This document shows positions 43,043 to 52,836 of a stretch of 64,000 nucleotides of DNA, one piece after another. Both the position numbers and the translations under genes were made by a program. The notes under the pieces are model-generated. The model saw only the letters and a list, made by a program, of their open reading frames with translations, was not told the origin of the DNA and did not search any database. Position 1 is the stretch's first letter. Each line of letters starts with the position of its first letter. This stretch comes from Virgibacillus profundi (GTDB taxonomy: Bacteria; Bacillota; Bacilli; Bacillales; Amphibacillaceae): assembly GCF_002287375.1 (NCBI RefSeq), contig NZ_NPOA01000009.1, positions 124,001 through 188,000 on the forward strand, read 5' to 3'.

Positions 43043-44809
43043 GCTCAAATGATCATGCTAGTAGATTCTCATCCAGATATCATTGAATTCATTATTTCAA
43101 AAATGCAAAACTCAAGGATTCTTAGATATTTAATTGAAAATACAGAGGATGAGCAAATTAAACGACTGGCAGAAGAAAAACTAAAATTTACACCTTTAAC
43201 AGAAACTGAAATGGATCTATATCAGGGAATTGTAAACTATAGAACGATGCCAGGAACAGGTGGCTTCACCCAGGCAGCAATCCGTGAAGCTGAAGATAAA
43301 TTAAGAACTGGCGGAACTTATGATGTTCATAATTCTGAATTTTTAACAGGAGCAAATATTTCGGTTTGTATAACAAAGGATTTTATGGACGCTGTTGAAA
43401 ATGACGAAATGTATGAGCTTCGCTTTCCAGATGTTGAAAGTTATACGAAAGAACAGATGGAAGCATATAACGAAAACTGGCATGATGTTGGCGATGTCCG
43501 TAAATGGGAAGAAATGGGATATGGTGTAAGGGTATATCGTCGCATTAAGGCAAAGGAATTATGGAATTTAATCAATGTTTGTGCTACTTACTCAGCAGAG
43601 CCTGGAATATTCTATATCGACAATGCAAACGATATGACGAATGCTAAGGCTTATGGAGATCAAGTAGTAGCAACGAATCCGTGTGGTGAACAACCACTCG
43701 CACCTTATTCAGTCTGTAATTTAGCTGCTGTTAACCTAGCAGAAATGGCTGATAAGAAAACGAAGGAAGTAAATTTTGAAAAGTTGAAACAAACAGTACA
43801 AACTGGTGTGAGAATGCAGGATAATGTTATTGATGCAACACCTTACTTCTTAGAAGAAAATAAAAAGCAAGCTTTAGGAGAACGCCGGGTAGGACTTGGT
43901 GTTATGGGTATGCATGATTTACTGATTTATTGTGACACAGCTTATGGTTCAAAAGAAGGTAATGATTTAGTAGATAAAGTATTTGAAACAATTGCAACGA
44001 CTGCTTATCGTACTTCTATTGAAATTGCTAAAGAAAAGGGGAGTTTTCCGTTTCTTGTAGGCGAAAATCAAGATGAAACAAATGATTTAAGAGAAGCATT
44101 TATTAACACTGGCTATATGAAAAAAATGCCTGATGATATAAGACAGGATATTTTAAAATATGGAATTCGCAACTCCCATTTATTAACAGTTGCTCCAACT
44201 GGCAGCACTGGGACCATGGTTGGCGTTTCCACAGGATTAGAACCATATTTCTCATTCTCTTATTACAGAAGTGGAAGACTTGGTAAATTTATTGAGGTTA
44301 AAGCAGATATTGTACAGGAATACCTGGATAGAAATCCGGATGTAGATCCTGATAACTTACCTGAATGGTTTGTAACTGCTATGGAATTAGCACCGGAAGC
44401 ACATGCAGATACACAATGTGTTATCCAGCGTTGGGTAGACAGTTCTATTTCCAAAACGGTAAATGCTCCAAAAGGGTATACTGTTGATCAAGTAGAAAGC
44501 GTTTATCAAAGACTGTACAATGGCGGAGCAAAAGGTGGTACGGTATACGTTGATGGAAGCCGTGACACACAGGTTCTTACACTAAAAGCAGAAGAGAATA
44601 CATTTGGTGAACAAACAGAGTTATTTAATGAAACAGAGAAACCAAAAGTTGTCTTAATGGATACTATTCAGGAATTAGATAAAACAAATGTAACAATCGG
44701 TTCTGAAATAGGTGATACTTGTCCGGTCTGTAGAAATGGACATGTTGAGGACATTGGTGGCTGTAATACATGTATAAGCTGTGGAGCACAACTTAAATGT
44801 GGAATTTAA
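43043..44809 (+). CDS. nrdJ: Class II (B12-dependent) ribonucleotide reductase NrdJ, exon 2
   Basis: Remaining 588 codons, giving 853 aa in total. Includes the substrate/catalytic region NPCGEQPLAPYSVCNLAAVNL, LGVMGMHDLL, the phosphate-binding TVAPTGSTGTM loop, and a C-terminal CPVCRNGH..CNTCISCGAQLKCGI tail with the Cys pairs used for reduction or zinc binding. All key residues are intact, so the gene should be functional after splicing. It is placed between yqhL and mntR, where B. subtilis has lipM. Confidence 0.93.
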   Translation, partial: AQMIMLVDSHPDIIEFIISKMQNSRILRYLIENTEDEQIKRLAEEKLKFTPLTETEMDLYQGIVNYRTMPGTGGFTQAAIREAEDKLRTGGTYDVHNSEFLTGANISVCITKDFMDAVENDEMYELRFPDVESYTKEQMEAYNENWHDVGDVRKWEEMGYGVRVYRRIKAKELWNLINVCATYSAEPGIFYIDNANDMTNAKAYGDQVVATNPCGEQPLAPYSVCNLAAVNLAEMADKKTKEVNFEKLKQTVQTGVRMQDNVIDATPYFLEENKKQALGERRVGLGVMGMHDLLIYCDTAYGSKEGNDLVDKVFETIATTAYRTSIEIAKEKGSFPFLVGENQDETNDLREAFINTGYMKKMPDDIRQDILKYGIRNSHLLTVAPTGSTGTMVGVSTGLEPYFSFSYYRSGRLGKFIEVKADIVQEYLDRNPDVDPDNLPEWFVTAMELAPEAHADTQCVIQRWVDSSISKTVNAPKGYTVDQVESVYQRLYNGGAKGGTVYVDGSRDTQVLTLKAEENTFGEQTELFNETEKPKVVLMDTIQELDKTNVTIGSEIGDTCPVCRNGHVEDIGGCNTCISCGAQLKCGI

Positions 44810-44828
44810 AATAAAAAATTATTTATTC

Positions 44829-44867
44829 GGGGAGCAAACTGTAATACTCAGTCTGCTCCTTTTTTTA
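44829..44867 (+). terminator. Terminator of nrdJ
   Basis: GGAGCAAACTG/CAGTCTGCTCC stem followed by T7. Confidence 0.9.
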
Positions 44868-44960
44868 ACACTATTACTTGTCTCTTCAGAGAAATTACGG
44901 TATCCTCATAGATAGAAACACTTTTGCACGAACTAAAAATTTTTGAAATGAGGAGATCTA

Positions 44961-45383
44961 ATGCCTACACCAAGTATGGAGGACTATATTGAACAAATTT
45001 ACATATTAATTGAATCAAAGGGATATGCCAGAGTATCTGATATCGCAGAAGCATTAGAAGTCCATCCATCCTCCGTTACAAAAATGGTACAGAAATTAGA
45101 CAAAGATGAATACCTAAATTATGAGAAATATAGAGGGCTTATTCTTACCGAAAAAGGTAAAAAGATAGGTGAACGGTTAGTATTCCGCCATGAATTATTA
45201 GAGCAATTCCTGGAAATAATCGGGGTTGAAGAAGAAAATATATATGAAGACGTGGAAGGTATAGAGCATCACCTAAGCTGGAATTCGATTGATCGGATTG
45301 GTGATTTAGTAAACTATTTCAAAGCGGATAAAAACCGTGTGGAGAAGTTAAAAGAAACGAAAACACAAAATCAAAATAATTAA
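44961..45383 (+). CDS. mntR: Manganese-responsive transcriptional regulator MntR
   Basis: 140 aa DtxR/MntR family repressor that senses Mn2+. Winged helix in residues 1-70 ([22 protein letters not shown]), dimerisation and metal domain after. Metal ligands Asp8 and Glu11 (MEDYIEQIY) and a C-terminal GIEHHLSW are in place; Asp8 marks the Mn-selective type. No mntH or mntABC is near. Confidence 0.94.
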   Translation: MPTPSMEDYIEQIYILIESKGYARVSDIAEALEVHPSSVTKMVQKLDKDEYLNYEKYRGLILTEKGKKIGERLVFRHELLEQFLEIIGVEEENIYEDVEGIEHHLSWNSIDRIGDLVNYFKADKNRVEKLKETKTQNQNN

Positions 45384-45386
45384 AGA

Positions 45387-45427
45387 TCATCCACACATTA
45401 TTCAAAATATAATCGTGTGGATTTTTA
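45387..45427 (+). terminator. Terminator of mntR
   Basis: ATCCACAC/GTGTGGAT stem followed by TTTTAA. Confidence 0.82.
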
Positions 45428-45497
45428 ATGTTGAAATGAGTTCTATTTCCCCCCCTTCATGCTTAAAAATATACAAAGAGGCATAAGGGGAGTGCTT

Positions 45498-46391
45498 ATG
45501 AAGATAGATGCAGTGTTTTCCGGTGGCGGGGTAAAGGCTTATGCGTTTGTAGGTGCATTGGAAAGTATTGAAGAAAAAAAACTGCAGATTGAACGTGTTG
45601 CAGGTACGTCAGCTGGTGCAATTGTTGCTTCTTTCCTGGCGGCAGGCTATCGTTATGAGGAAATAAATAGCCTATTAAACGAATTGGATTTAAAGAAATT
45701 TTTAGATCCACCAGCTTTAAGTAAAATGCTTCCTTTTACAAAATGGTTTTTTTTATACTTTCAATTGGGAATATATAAAGGAGACAAATTAGAACAATGG
45801 ATACAGCAACAATTAACTAAAAAAAATCTGAATACGTTTACTGATCTTAAACCAGGTTATCTGAAAGTAGTGGTAAGCGATTTGTCATTAGGTAAGATGG
45901 TAGTTATACCGGATGACCTGCAAAATAATTATGGCATTGATCCAAACTATTTTCCAATTGCTAAGGCAATACGTATGAGTGCGGGTTTTCCGTATTTTTT
46001 TATGCCTAAGAAACTGCCAGGGAAGAGCCAGAAGAAAAGTATTATTGTAGATGGTGGTTTGTTGAGTAATTTCCCTTTATGGGTATTTGAAAATGGGGAG
46101 AACAAAAACAATCGGCCTATTTTGGGTGTTAAATTAAATGAATCAATCAAAGGCCAGCATCAGCAAAAAAATATTAGGAATGCTTTTGACATGTTCCATG
46201 CACTTTTTTCTACAATGAAACAGGCACATGATGCGAGATATATATCGAAGTCGCAAAAAAACAATATTATTTTTATACCTGTGGAGGGTGTGGGAACAAC
46301 AGATTTTCAGCTTACAAACGAAACAAAGGAAAATTTAATAAGCACTGGTAAAAGTAGGGCAGATGAGTTTTTAAAGTACTGGCCAAAATAG
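45498..46391 (+). CDS. yqhO: Patatin-like phospholipase YqhO
   Basis: 297 aa patatin-fold acyl hydrolase. Oxyanion loop SGGGVKAYAF (near 7-16), nucleophile G-T-S-A-G (near 37-41) and the catalytic Asp in VDGGLLSNFP (near 183) are intact. ATG 45498 follows AGGGGAG; an earlier in-frame ATG at 45459 lacks an SD. It lies next to mntR as in B. subtilis. Lipid substrate unknown. Confidence 0.92.
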   Translation: MKIDAVFSGGGVKAYAFVGALESIEEKKLQIERVAGTSAGAIVASFLAAGYRYEEINSLLNELDLKKFLDPPALSKMLPFTKWFFLYFQLGIYKGDKLEQWIQQQLTKKNLNTFTDLKPGYLKVVVSDLSLGKMVVIPDDLQNNYGIDPNYFPIAKAIRMSAGFPYFFMPKKLPGKSQKKSIIVDGGLLSNFPLWVFENGENKNNRPILGVKLNESIKGQHQQKNIRNAFDMFHALFSTMKQAHDARYISKSQKNNIIFIPVEGVGTTDFQLTNETKENLISTGKSRADEFLKYWPK

Positions 46392-46452
46392 CTAACGGGA
46401 TCCGGTCATGATCTTTATTAGAGATATACTTCAAAATTTTATACCTTTACGC

Positions 46453-46503
46453 AAAAAAGAAAAGACCTGAGCTCATTATAAACTGGCTCGGTCTTTTCTT
46501 TTG
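46453..46503. terminator. Bidirectional terminator between yqhO and yqhP
   Basis: AAAAGACCTGAGC/GCTCGGTCTTTTC stem with A and T flanks between converging genes. Confidence 0.85.
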
Positions 46504-46859
46504 GTTTTATTTCCATCGATCACCCGTAAATGGGATGCACGCTTGCTTACTTTTTTCTTCGGTGGTACAGGTTTTGATTTTTTAGCTGCTGCATTATATG
46601 ACTGGCTTGTTGCTTTTGGGTTTTTATATTTTGCCTTCGATTGTTTAACGGCCTTTTTATATTTAGTCATGTCATTGGAAGGGGCTCTGTTTCTGAGAAA
46701 AACAAAATAGATTACCGCAAAAATAGCAACACCGATACCAATCATAACAAATAAATTAGTTATGAAATTAGCTGTATTCGTAAAAAGCTGTGTTACTAAT
46801 CCCACTAGTGCCAAACCTATGATTATATAAATCAAGAGAGAAACTTTTTTACGAGCCAT
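46476..46859 (-). CDS. yqhP: YqhP-like membrane protein (SA1362 family)
   Basis: 127 aa with two membrane helices (about 7-25 and 30-52) and a very basic cytoplasmic tail (KYKKAVKQSKAKYKNPK.. KKKVSKRASHLRVIDGNKTKRKD). This matches the SA1362/YqhP family in size and layout. The 3' end of the gene overlaps the terminator. Role unknown; the basic tail could contact nucleic acid or membrane. Confidence 0.8.
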   Translation of the reverse strand: MARKKVSLLIYIIIGLALVGLVTQLFTNTANFITNLFVMIGIGVAIFAVIYFVFLRNRAPSNDMTKYKKAVKQSKAKYKNPKATSQSYNAAAKKSKPVPPKKKVSKRASHLRVIDGNKTKRKDRASL

Positions 46860-47143
46860 CTGAATTTCCTCCTTTCTATCAAAAGGTATTTATTTCACCT
46901 TATATAGTTATATACCACTATTAACAGATTTTATAGCATCATTTTTTATAATTTTGGAATCTATCTTTAATTCTTTCCTTCTTCCTGGGAGAATATTCAA
47001 TAAGTGCATTAATTCTTTTTCTTTTGCAACCTTTTTAGTCTGTCACTTCTATTCTACTGGAAAAACAAAAATTTAACTACTGAAAAAATTAAATGATTGG
47101 TTTTGCACCAATTGGCTATAATAAAAAAATGGAGGTGACTGTT

Positions 47144-47647
47144 ATGAAAGAGGAAAAACAATTAGAACAAAATAAACGTGAGAACCCAATGACATTGTTA
47201 ACCAGAGCGCTAATTACAGGCTTAATTGGTGGGATGTTCTGGAGCCTGTTTGGGATATTCATGTATTACTTCAATTTTTCAGAGGTTGCTCCAAAAACCT
47301 TTTTACTGCGGTCATGGCTGAGGACAGAATGGACGAGCGGATGGTTAGGTGATCTCGTTTCAATTGTCCTGGTAGGTGTTTTATCCCTATTAACAGCATT
47401 AATTTATTATGGACTTTTTAAAAAAGTGAATTCAATGTGGATGGGGGTAGCATTTGGTATCATTCTTTGGGGAATTGTTTTTTATCTGCTGCAACCAATA
47501 TTTTTAACCATACCTACACTTATAGAATTAAATAAAAATACGATTGTGTCAACCATTTGTTTATTTATTTTATATGGAACATTTATTGGATATTCGATTT
47601 CGTATGATTATCATGATACCAAATTAAAAGAAAAAGAGCAGAATTAA
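47144..47647 (+). CDS. yqhR: Conserved membrane protein YqhR
   Basis: 167 aa with four hydrophobic segments (roughly 22-48, 65-90, 98-120, 128-150) and short charged ends; YqhR family. GGAGGTGA sets ATG 47144; the open frame from 47093 is not supported. It is followed by yqhT; in B. subtilis aroQ (yqhS) is between. Function unknown. Confidence 0.82.
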   Translation: MKEEKQLEQNKRENPMTLLTRALITGLIGGMFWSLFGIFMYYFNFSEVAPKTFLLRSWLRTEWTSGWLGDLVSIVLVGVLSLLTALIYYGLFKKVNSMWMGVAFGIILWGIVFYLLQPIFLTIPTLIELNKNTIVSTICLFILYGTFIGYSISYDYHDTKLKEKEQN

Positions 47648-47766
47648 CAGGGTTTGAAGACTTATAATTGTGCGTATATCATTATTCAAATGATTTTGTT
47701 TATGATAAACTTAAAAAACAACCTGTTTGAAACAACATATCCATAAAGAAAAAAGGGGATGAAGAT

Positions 47767-48828
47767 ATGGAGAAACTTACAAAACTGCGCAACGCATTAG
47801 AGGCAAATGATATGGACGGAATTTTAATTACTAGTCCAATTAACAGAAGGTATATTACTGGTTTTACCGGTACTGCCGGAGCAGTTGTTGTTAGCAAAAA
47901 TGATGCACGTTTTATTACAGATTTTAGATACACAGAACAAGCGAAAGAGCAGGCAGATGGATTTCAGGTAGTTGAACATAAGCAATTGATAGAAAATGAG
48001 ATCAGGGAACAGCTGAAAGACATGAATATTAAACGCCTTGGTTTTGAGAAAGACCATATAACTTATAGCCTGTTTGAACAATACAGGAATGTTTTCGAAG
48101 TAGAACTAATTCCGGTTAGTGGCATTATAGAGGAACTTCGTTTAATAAAAACAAGTGAAGAGCTTCGGGTTATGAGGAAGGCCGCTATGATCGCAGATGA
48201 TGCATTTGAGCATATTCAGGGTTATATTAAACCAGGAGTAAGAGAAATTGATGTTTCCAATGAGCTTGAATTCTTTATGAGAAAACAAGGAGCAGTGTCA
48301 TCAAGTTTTGACATTATTGTTGCTTCAGGATTCAGGTCCGCTCTTCCACATGGCGTTGCATCAGATAAAAAAATTCAATCCGGTGAACTTGTTACACTGG
48401 ATTATGGTGCATTATACGAGGGGTATTGTTCTGATATTACCAGAACGTTTGCCGTTGGAGAAATAAACGATGAATTAAGAAAGATTTATGATACCGTGTT
48501 GGAAGCCCAGCTCAGAGGGGTTGCAGGGATTAAGCCGGGTATTACCGGAAAAGAGGCAGATGCCATCACTCGGGATTATATTACTGAAGCAGGCTATGGT
48601 GACTATTTTGGTCATTCAACAGGTCATGGATTAGGACTTGAAGTGCACGAGGGGCCGGGCTTGTCTTTCCGATCAAATAAAAGATTAGAGGCTGGTATGG
48701 TTGTAACTGTCGAACCCGGAATTTATGTACCCGAAATTGGTGGATGTAGGATTGAAGATGATATTCTTGTAACAGAAACAGGAAATGAAAAGTTGACATT
48801 TGCACCAAAAGGACTAATAACTTTATAG
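47767..48828 (+). CDS. yqhT: Xaa-Pro aminopeptidase family protein YqhT (M24B)
   Basis: 353 aa creatinase/pita-bread metallopeptidase. N-terminal creatinase domain (1-125) and catalytic domain with the two-metal ligands: D in VTLDYGALYEGYCSDITRTF (two Asp), H in GHSTGHGLGLEVHEGP, E in VTVEPGIY and E in CRIEDDILVT. Cleaves N-terminal residues before proline. The efp gene follows 29 nt later; EF-P relieves ribosome stalling at polyproline, so both genes act on proline-rich proteins. Confidence 0.92.
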   Translation: MEKLTKLRNALEANDMDGILITSPINRRYITGFTGTAGAVVVSKNDARFITDFRYTEQAKEQADGFQVVEHKQLIENEIREQLKDMNIKRLGFEKDHITYSLFEQYRNVFEVELIPVSGIIEELRLIKTSEELRVMRKAAMIADDAFEHIQGYIKPGVREIDVSNELEFFMRKQGAVSSSFDIIVASGFRSALPHGVASDKKIQSGELVTLDYGALYEGYCSDITRTFAVGEINDELRKIYDTVLEAQLRGVAGIKPGITGKEADAITRDYITEAGYGDYFGHSTGHGLGLEVHEGPGLSFRSNKRLEAGMVVTVEPGIYVPEIGGCRIEDDILVTETGNEKLTFAPKGLITL

Positions 48829-48857
48829 GATAGTGTGCGTTAAGGGAGGATAAACAG

Positions 48858-49418
48858 ATGATTTCAGTAAATGATTTTAAAACAGGTTTAACGATCGAGG
48901 TAGATAATGATATCTGGCAGGTTTTGGAATTTCAGCATGTTAAGCCAGGCAAAGGTGCTGCTTTTGTTCGTTCGAAGCTTCGAAACCTGCGTAACGGAAA
49001 CATTCAGGAAAAAACATTTCGTGGTGGGGAAAAAGTAGGAAAAGCTCATATCGAAAATAGAAAGATGCAGTATTTATATGCATCTGGTGATAGTCACGCT
49101 TTTATGGATTCAAACACATATGAACAGCTTGAACTGCAAACAAGCCAGATCGAATACGAATTAAAATTCATGAAGGAAAATATGGAAGTTCATGTAATCA
49201 CATATGAAGGTGAAATCCTTGGTGTACAATTACCGAATAATGTTGAATTGGAAGTAACGGAAACCGAACCGGGTATCAAAGGAGATACAGCCAGTGGGGG
49301 TTCAAAAGCTGCGGAACTGGAAACCGGCCTTTCTGTACAGGTTCCATTCTTTATCAATAAAGGGGATGTATTAGTTATTAATACATCTGATGGAAAATAT
49401 GTATCAAGAGCAAATTAA
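48858..49418 (+). CDS. efp: Translation elongation factor P
   Basis: 186 aa (B. subtilis EF-P is 185). KOW-like domain with the tip loop V-K-P-G-K-G-A-A-F (near 30-38), whose Lys is the site of 5-aminopentanol modification in B. subtilis, followed by two OB domains. SD GGGAGG. Ends with a terminator. Confidence 0.97.
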   Translation: MISVNDFKTGLTIEVDNDIWQVLEFQHVKPGKGAAFVRSKLRNLRNGNIQEKTFRGGEKVGKAHIENRKMQYLYASGDSHAFMDSNTYEQLELQTSQIEYELKFMKENMEVHVITYEGEILGVQLPNNVELEVTETEPGIKGDTASGGSKAAELETGLSVQVPFFINKGDVLVINTSDGKYVSRAN

Positions 49419-49440
49419 ATTATGACTTATTGTTTCTGAT

Positions 49441-49479
49441 TTTAGCAGTCCTTATTTTTATAAGGGCTGCTTTTGTTTT
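49441..49479 (+). terminator. Terminator of efp
   Basis: AGCAGTCCTTAT/ATAAGGGCTGCT stem followed by TTTGTTTTG. Confidence 0.88.
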
Positions 49480-49499
49480 GTCTATTAATCATAGGCCAG

Positions 49500-49527
49500 T
49501 CATATTTTGACCATCTGTACATACATT
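49500..49527 (+). promoter_or_regulatory. SigE (mother-cell) promoter of spoIIIA operon
   Basis: -35 TCATATT (49500-49506) matches KMATATT and -10 CATACATT (49520-49527) matches CATACAHT with a 13-nt spacer. This is a full match to the SigE consensus and is 38 nt upstream of spoIIIAA. Confidence 0.85.
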
Positions 49528-49565
49528 TACTATAAAGCTACTACTAAAAAAAGTGAGGACATGCT

Positions 49566-50543
49566 ATGGAGGAAATATTACGATTGTTTCCTATTGAAAT
49601 CAAACGAATGATTCAAGCAAAAGTGAAGGAAAGATGGCATTTATTACAGGAAATACGTTTTAGGCTATTTCAACCGATTGAGCTTATTTTTAATGAAACA
49701 ACAGAATGGATTGAGCTGGCTAAACCGGATAAAAAAGATAGTCTGTTTGTTATTAATCAATTAAGTGAATTTTCTCTGTATCGAATGGAAGATGAACTTC
49801 GTGATGGCTATATAACAATTGAAGGTGGTCATCGGGTGGGTTTGGCTGGGAAGGTTAATACAGTGAATGGTTCTGTAAAGGCGATTCAGTATATTACATT
49901 TCTAAATATCCGAGTTGCAAAAGAACAAATAGGTGCTGCGATCCCTATTATTCCTTATATGTATAACAAAAATTATTGTAATACGCTATTTGTTGGAGCA
50001 CCTCAAACTGGAAAAACAACAATAATTCGTGATGCCACCAGACTGATCGCAACAGGCTGGGGAAATGTTGCAGCAAGAAAAGTTGGAGTAATTGATGAAA
50101 GATCTGAAATTGCTGCTTCTAGAAAGGGAGTACCCCAGCATAATTTAGGTATTAGAAGTGACGTTATGGATGCATGTCCCAAGGCTGAAGGAATGATGAT
50201 GATGATCCGTTCCATGTCCCCGGAAGTTCTCGTGGTGGATGAAATTGGCAGCAGTAAAGATGTACAGTCATTGCTGGAAGCGATAAATGCAGGGGTTACA
50301 GTAATTTGTACTATACACGGGTCATCATTGATGGAATTAAAAAAGAGACCTTCATTACAACCTTTATTTCAGCAGCGTGTATTTCAGCGAATTATCATTC
50401 TGGAAAAAAGAATAAGGCCAGGTCAGGTTCATAAGATTTATGACCAGGATGAAACTAATATTTTACAGAAATCGGGGTGCTTACAGGATGAAGTGGATTG
50501 GAGCACTTCTTTTCATAGGCACAACAACCTGGATAGGATTTGA
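49566..50543 (+). CDS. spoIIIAA: Stage III sporulation ATPase SpoIIIAA
   Basis: 325 aa secretion-type ATPase of the SpoIIIA-SpoIIQ feeding-tube complex in the mother cell membrane. Walker A GAPQTGKTT (near 140-148), a conserved VIDERSEIAA (near 177) and Walker B VLVVDEIG (near 221). It overlaps spoIIIAB by 56 nt. Confidence 0.95.
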   Translation: MEEILRLFPIEIKRMIQAKVKERWHLLQEIRFRLFQPIELIFNETTEWIELAKPDKKDSLFVINQLSEFSLYRMEDELRDGYITIEGGHRVGLAGKVNTVNGSVKAIQYITFLNIRVAKEQIGAAIPIIPYMYNKNYCNTLFVGAPQTGKTTIIRDATRLIATGWGNVAARKVGVIDERSEIAASRKGVPQHNLGIRSDVMDACPKAEGMMMMIRSMSPEVLVVDEIGSSKDVQSLLEAINAGVTVICTIHGSSLMELKKRPSLQPLFQQRVFQRIIILEKRIRPGQVHKIYDQDETNILQKSGCLQDEVDWSTSFHRHNNLDRI

Positions 50544-51000
50544 GTGGAGCAGAAGGTTAAATAAACGCCCAAAACACATTAGACTGTTAAAAAATGCTCT
50601 TCAAATTTTGGAGGCAGAAATACTCTATAGTCAGCTCCCACTTAAGGATGCATTTACAATGATTGCCAAACAAATTCCACAGCCTATGAAAACGTTTTTT
50701 GAATCACTCAGTAATAATCTGCAGGAAGAGCATATCGATTTTTACAGTATATGGGAAAAGGATGTTATTGAATTGATGAAGGTTTCCTGTTTAGGAGGAA
50801 ATGAACAGGAAATACTCAATCAATTTGGACGAACTCTCGGCCAGCATGACTTTTATCAGCAGCAAAAACATATTCAATTAACTGTCACTCATCTTGATCG
50901 TGAATTGGAAGATGCTCGTGATAACCAAAATAAATATAGCAAAATGGCTAAAAGCTTAGGCGTATTATGTGGGTTGTTTATCGTTTTGCTGCTCATATAG
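50488..51000 (+). CDS. spoIIIAB: Stage III sporulation protein SpoIIIAB
   Basis: 170 aa with terminal hydrophobic helices (about 3-18 and 150-169) around a GspF-like helical domain. ATG 50488 is preceded by a weak ACAGG and lies inside spoIIIAA. Length matches B. subtilis (171 aa). Confidence 0.93.
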   Translation: MKWIGALLFIGTTTWIGFEWSRRLNKRPKHIRLLKNALQILEAEILYSQLPLKDAFTMIAKQIPQPMKTFFESLSNNLQEEHIDFYSIWEKDVIELMKVSCLGGNEQEILNQFGRTLGQHDFYQQQKHIQLTVTHLDRELEDARDNQNKYSKMAKSLGVLCGLFIVLLLI

Positions 51001-51018
51001 TAGGAAAGGGGTACATCC

Positions 51019-51225
51019 ATGTTTACAGATGCATCCATATTATTTCAGATAGCCGGTATCGGCATTATCGTAGCAATAATCCACACGATATTAAAGCAAA
51101 TGGGAAAGGAAGAAATTGCTCAATTTGCTACATTAATCGGATTTATTATCGTTTTGGTCATCGTTATAAATAGCTTGTCTGATTTATTTCAACAGATAAA
51201 ATCCGTATTTCTTTTCCAGGGGTAG
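51019..51225 (+). CDS. spoIIIAC: Stage III sporulation protein SpoIIIAC
   Basis: 68 aa, two membrane helices, start preceded by AGGAAAGGGG. Family-typical core GIGIIVAIIHTILKQMGKEE. Confidence 0.95.
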   Translation: MFTDASILFQIAGIGIIVAIIHTILKQMGKEEIAQFATLIGFIIVLVIVINSLSDLFQQIKSVFLFQG

Positions 51226-51230
51226 TTTAA

Positions 51231-51623
51231 ATGGATATTTTGCAAATTGTTATTCTCGGAATTATTGCAAGTATTTTATATATTGTTTTAAAAGATTTGA
51301 ATGCTTCCATGGCATTTTTCCTGATTGTTATTACAGGAATCATTATTATTTTAGCCGTTATAAATCAAATCAGTATCATTTTTCAATTAATTGAATCACT
51401 TGGAACGAAAGCAAATGTCGAGGGAATGTATATGGAAACTATTTTAAAGATTATCGGCATTGCTTATATTGCGGAACTTGGGGCAAGTCTCACCAAGGAT
51501 GCAGGTTTGGGATCTGTTGCAGCAAAAATAGAGCTGGCTGGTAAGATATTCATTCTATTACTGGCAGTACCGATAATCACTGCAGTAATTGAAGCTATTC
51601 TTAGCTTTTTGCCAACTGCATAA
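51231..51623 (+). CDS. spoIIIAD: Stage III sporulation protein SpoIIIAD
   Basis: 130 aa membrane protein with four hydrophobic segments, related to SpoIIIAC. Conserved MYMETILKIIGIAYIAELGA in the middle. Starts 5 nt after spoIIIAC. Confidence 0.95.
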   Translation: MDILQIVILGIIASILYIVLKDLNASMAFFLIVITGIIIILAVINQISIIFQLIESLGTKANVEGMYMETILKIIGIAYIAELGASLTKDAGLGSVAAKIELAGKIFILLLAVPIITAVIEAILSFLPTA

Positions 51624-51659
51624 GCAGGAATGTTCGTTTGAAGGGGGCAATCATAGTGG

Positions 51660-52835
51660 ATGAAACCTAAAACAAAGCTATTAACAATTCTATTTACTTT
51701 TTGTCTGCTCTTTTTTGGACAAGTCACTATCTTTGCAGCTCCATCAACTAATGATATAGAGGATAACATGTTAAATGAAATTTCTTTGGATGGTGTTCAA
51801 AACTACTGGAATGAGCTGGTCAATGAATATGGGGGCTACCTGCCAGAGCTTGAGAAAACAAGTATTTATGAGTTTATAAAAAGTAAAGGGGACTTTTCAT
51901 TAAAGAAAACGCTGGTAGGTTTTCTGGAGTATTTATTCCATGAGCTCATTTTAAATGGTAAACTACTTGGTTTGTTATTAATGCTTACACTATTTTCGAT
52001 TGTTTTACAGACAATGCATAACGCATTTGAAAAAAGTGCAGTAAGTAAGATTGCTTATTTTGTTGTGTACATTGTATTGATATTTATCGCATTAAACAGC
52101 TTCTATTTAGCCGTTTCCTATGCAAAGGAAGCTATTGATACAATGAGCAGCTTTATGATAGCCCTCCTGCCACTTATATTAGGATTAATGGCGACATTTG
52201 GCAATGTAATTTCTGTTTCCTTTTTTCATCCAATCATTCTTTTTCTTATTCCTTTTAGTGGGGTGCTTATTTCCCAGTTTATTTTACCCTTATTATTTTT
52301 GTCAGCTCTGTTATTGATCGTGAGCAGTTTAAGCGACAATTATAAAGTAACCCATCTGGCAAATTTATTTAAAACCGTAGCGCTAGGAACCCTGGGCGTT
52401 TTTCTGACAATTTTTCTTGGTGTAATGTCTGTTCAGGGGGCTGCCAGTGCCATTCAAGATGGCGTAGCAATGAAGACAGCAAAGTTCATAACCGGTAATT
52501 TTATCCCGATTGTCGGACGTACGTTTACGGATGCAGCAGATACGATATTGAGTGCGTCATTATTATTAAAAAATGCTGTAGGAATAGTTGGATTGATCGT
52601 GATTGTCTTCTTTGCATTATTTCCGGCAATTAAGATATTTGCAATTGCTATAATCTATAAAATTGCAGCAGCAGTATTGCAGCCAATTGGAGATGGACCG
52701 GTCATTACAACCCTAAATACGATAAGTAAGTATATCGTTTATATTCTGGCATGCTTACTGGCAGTATCGTTTATGTTTCTATTAGCTATAGTAATCATTG
52801 TTGTAGCCAGTAATATTACGTTGCTTTTACGATAG
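51660..52835 (+). CDS. spoIIIAE: Stage III sporulation protein SpoIIIAE
   Basis: 391 aa with an N-terminal signal peptide (about 6-23), a short external region and at least eight membrane helices. Large channel-like subunit of the SpoIIIA complex. AAGGGGG at 51641-51647 is 12 nt from ATG, a longer gap than usual. Confidence 0.95.
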   Translation: MKPKTKLLTILFTFCLLFFGQVTIFAAPSTNDIEDNMLNEISLDGVQNYWNELVNEYGGYLPELEKTSIYEFIKSKGDFSLKKTLVGFLEYLFHELILNGKLLGLLLMLTLFSIVLQTMHNAFEKSAVSKIAYFVVYIVLIFIALNSFYLAVSYAKEAIDTMSSFMIALLPLILGLMATFGNVISVSFFHPIILFLIPFSGVLISQFILPLLFLSALLLIVSSLSDNYKVTHLANLFKTVALGTLGVFLTIFLGVMSVQGAASAIQDGVAMKTAKFITGNFIPIVGRTFTDAADTILSASLLLKNAVGIVGLIVIVFFALFPAIKIFAIAIIYKIAAAVLQPIGDGPVITTLNTISKYIVYILACLLAVSFMFLLAIVIIVVASNITLLLR

Positions 52836-52836
52836 G

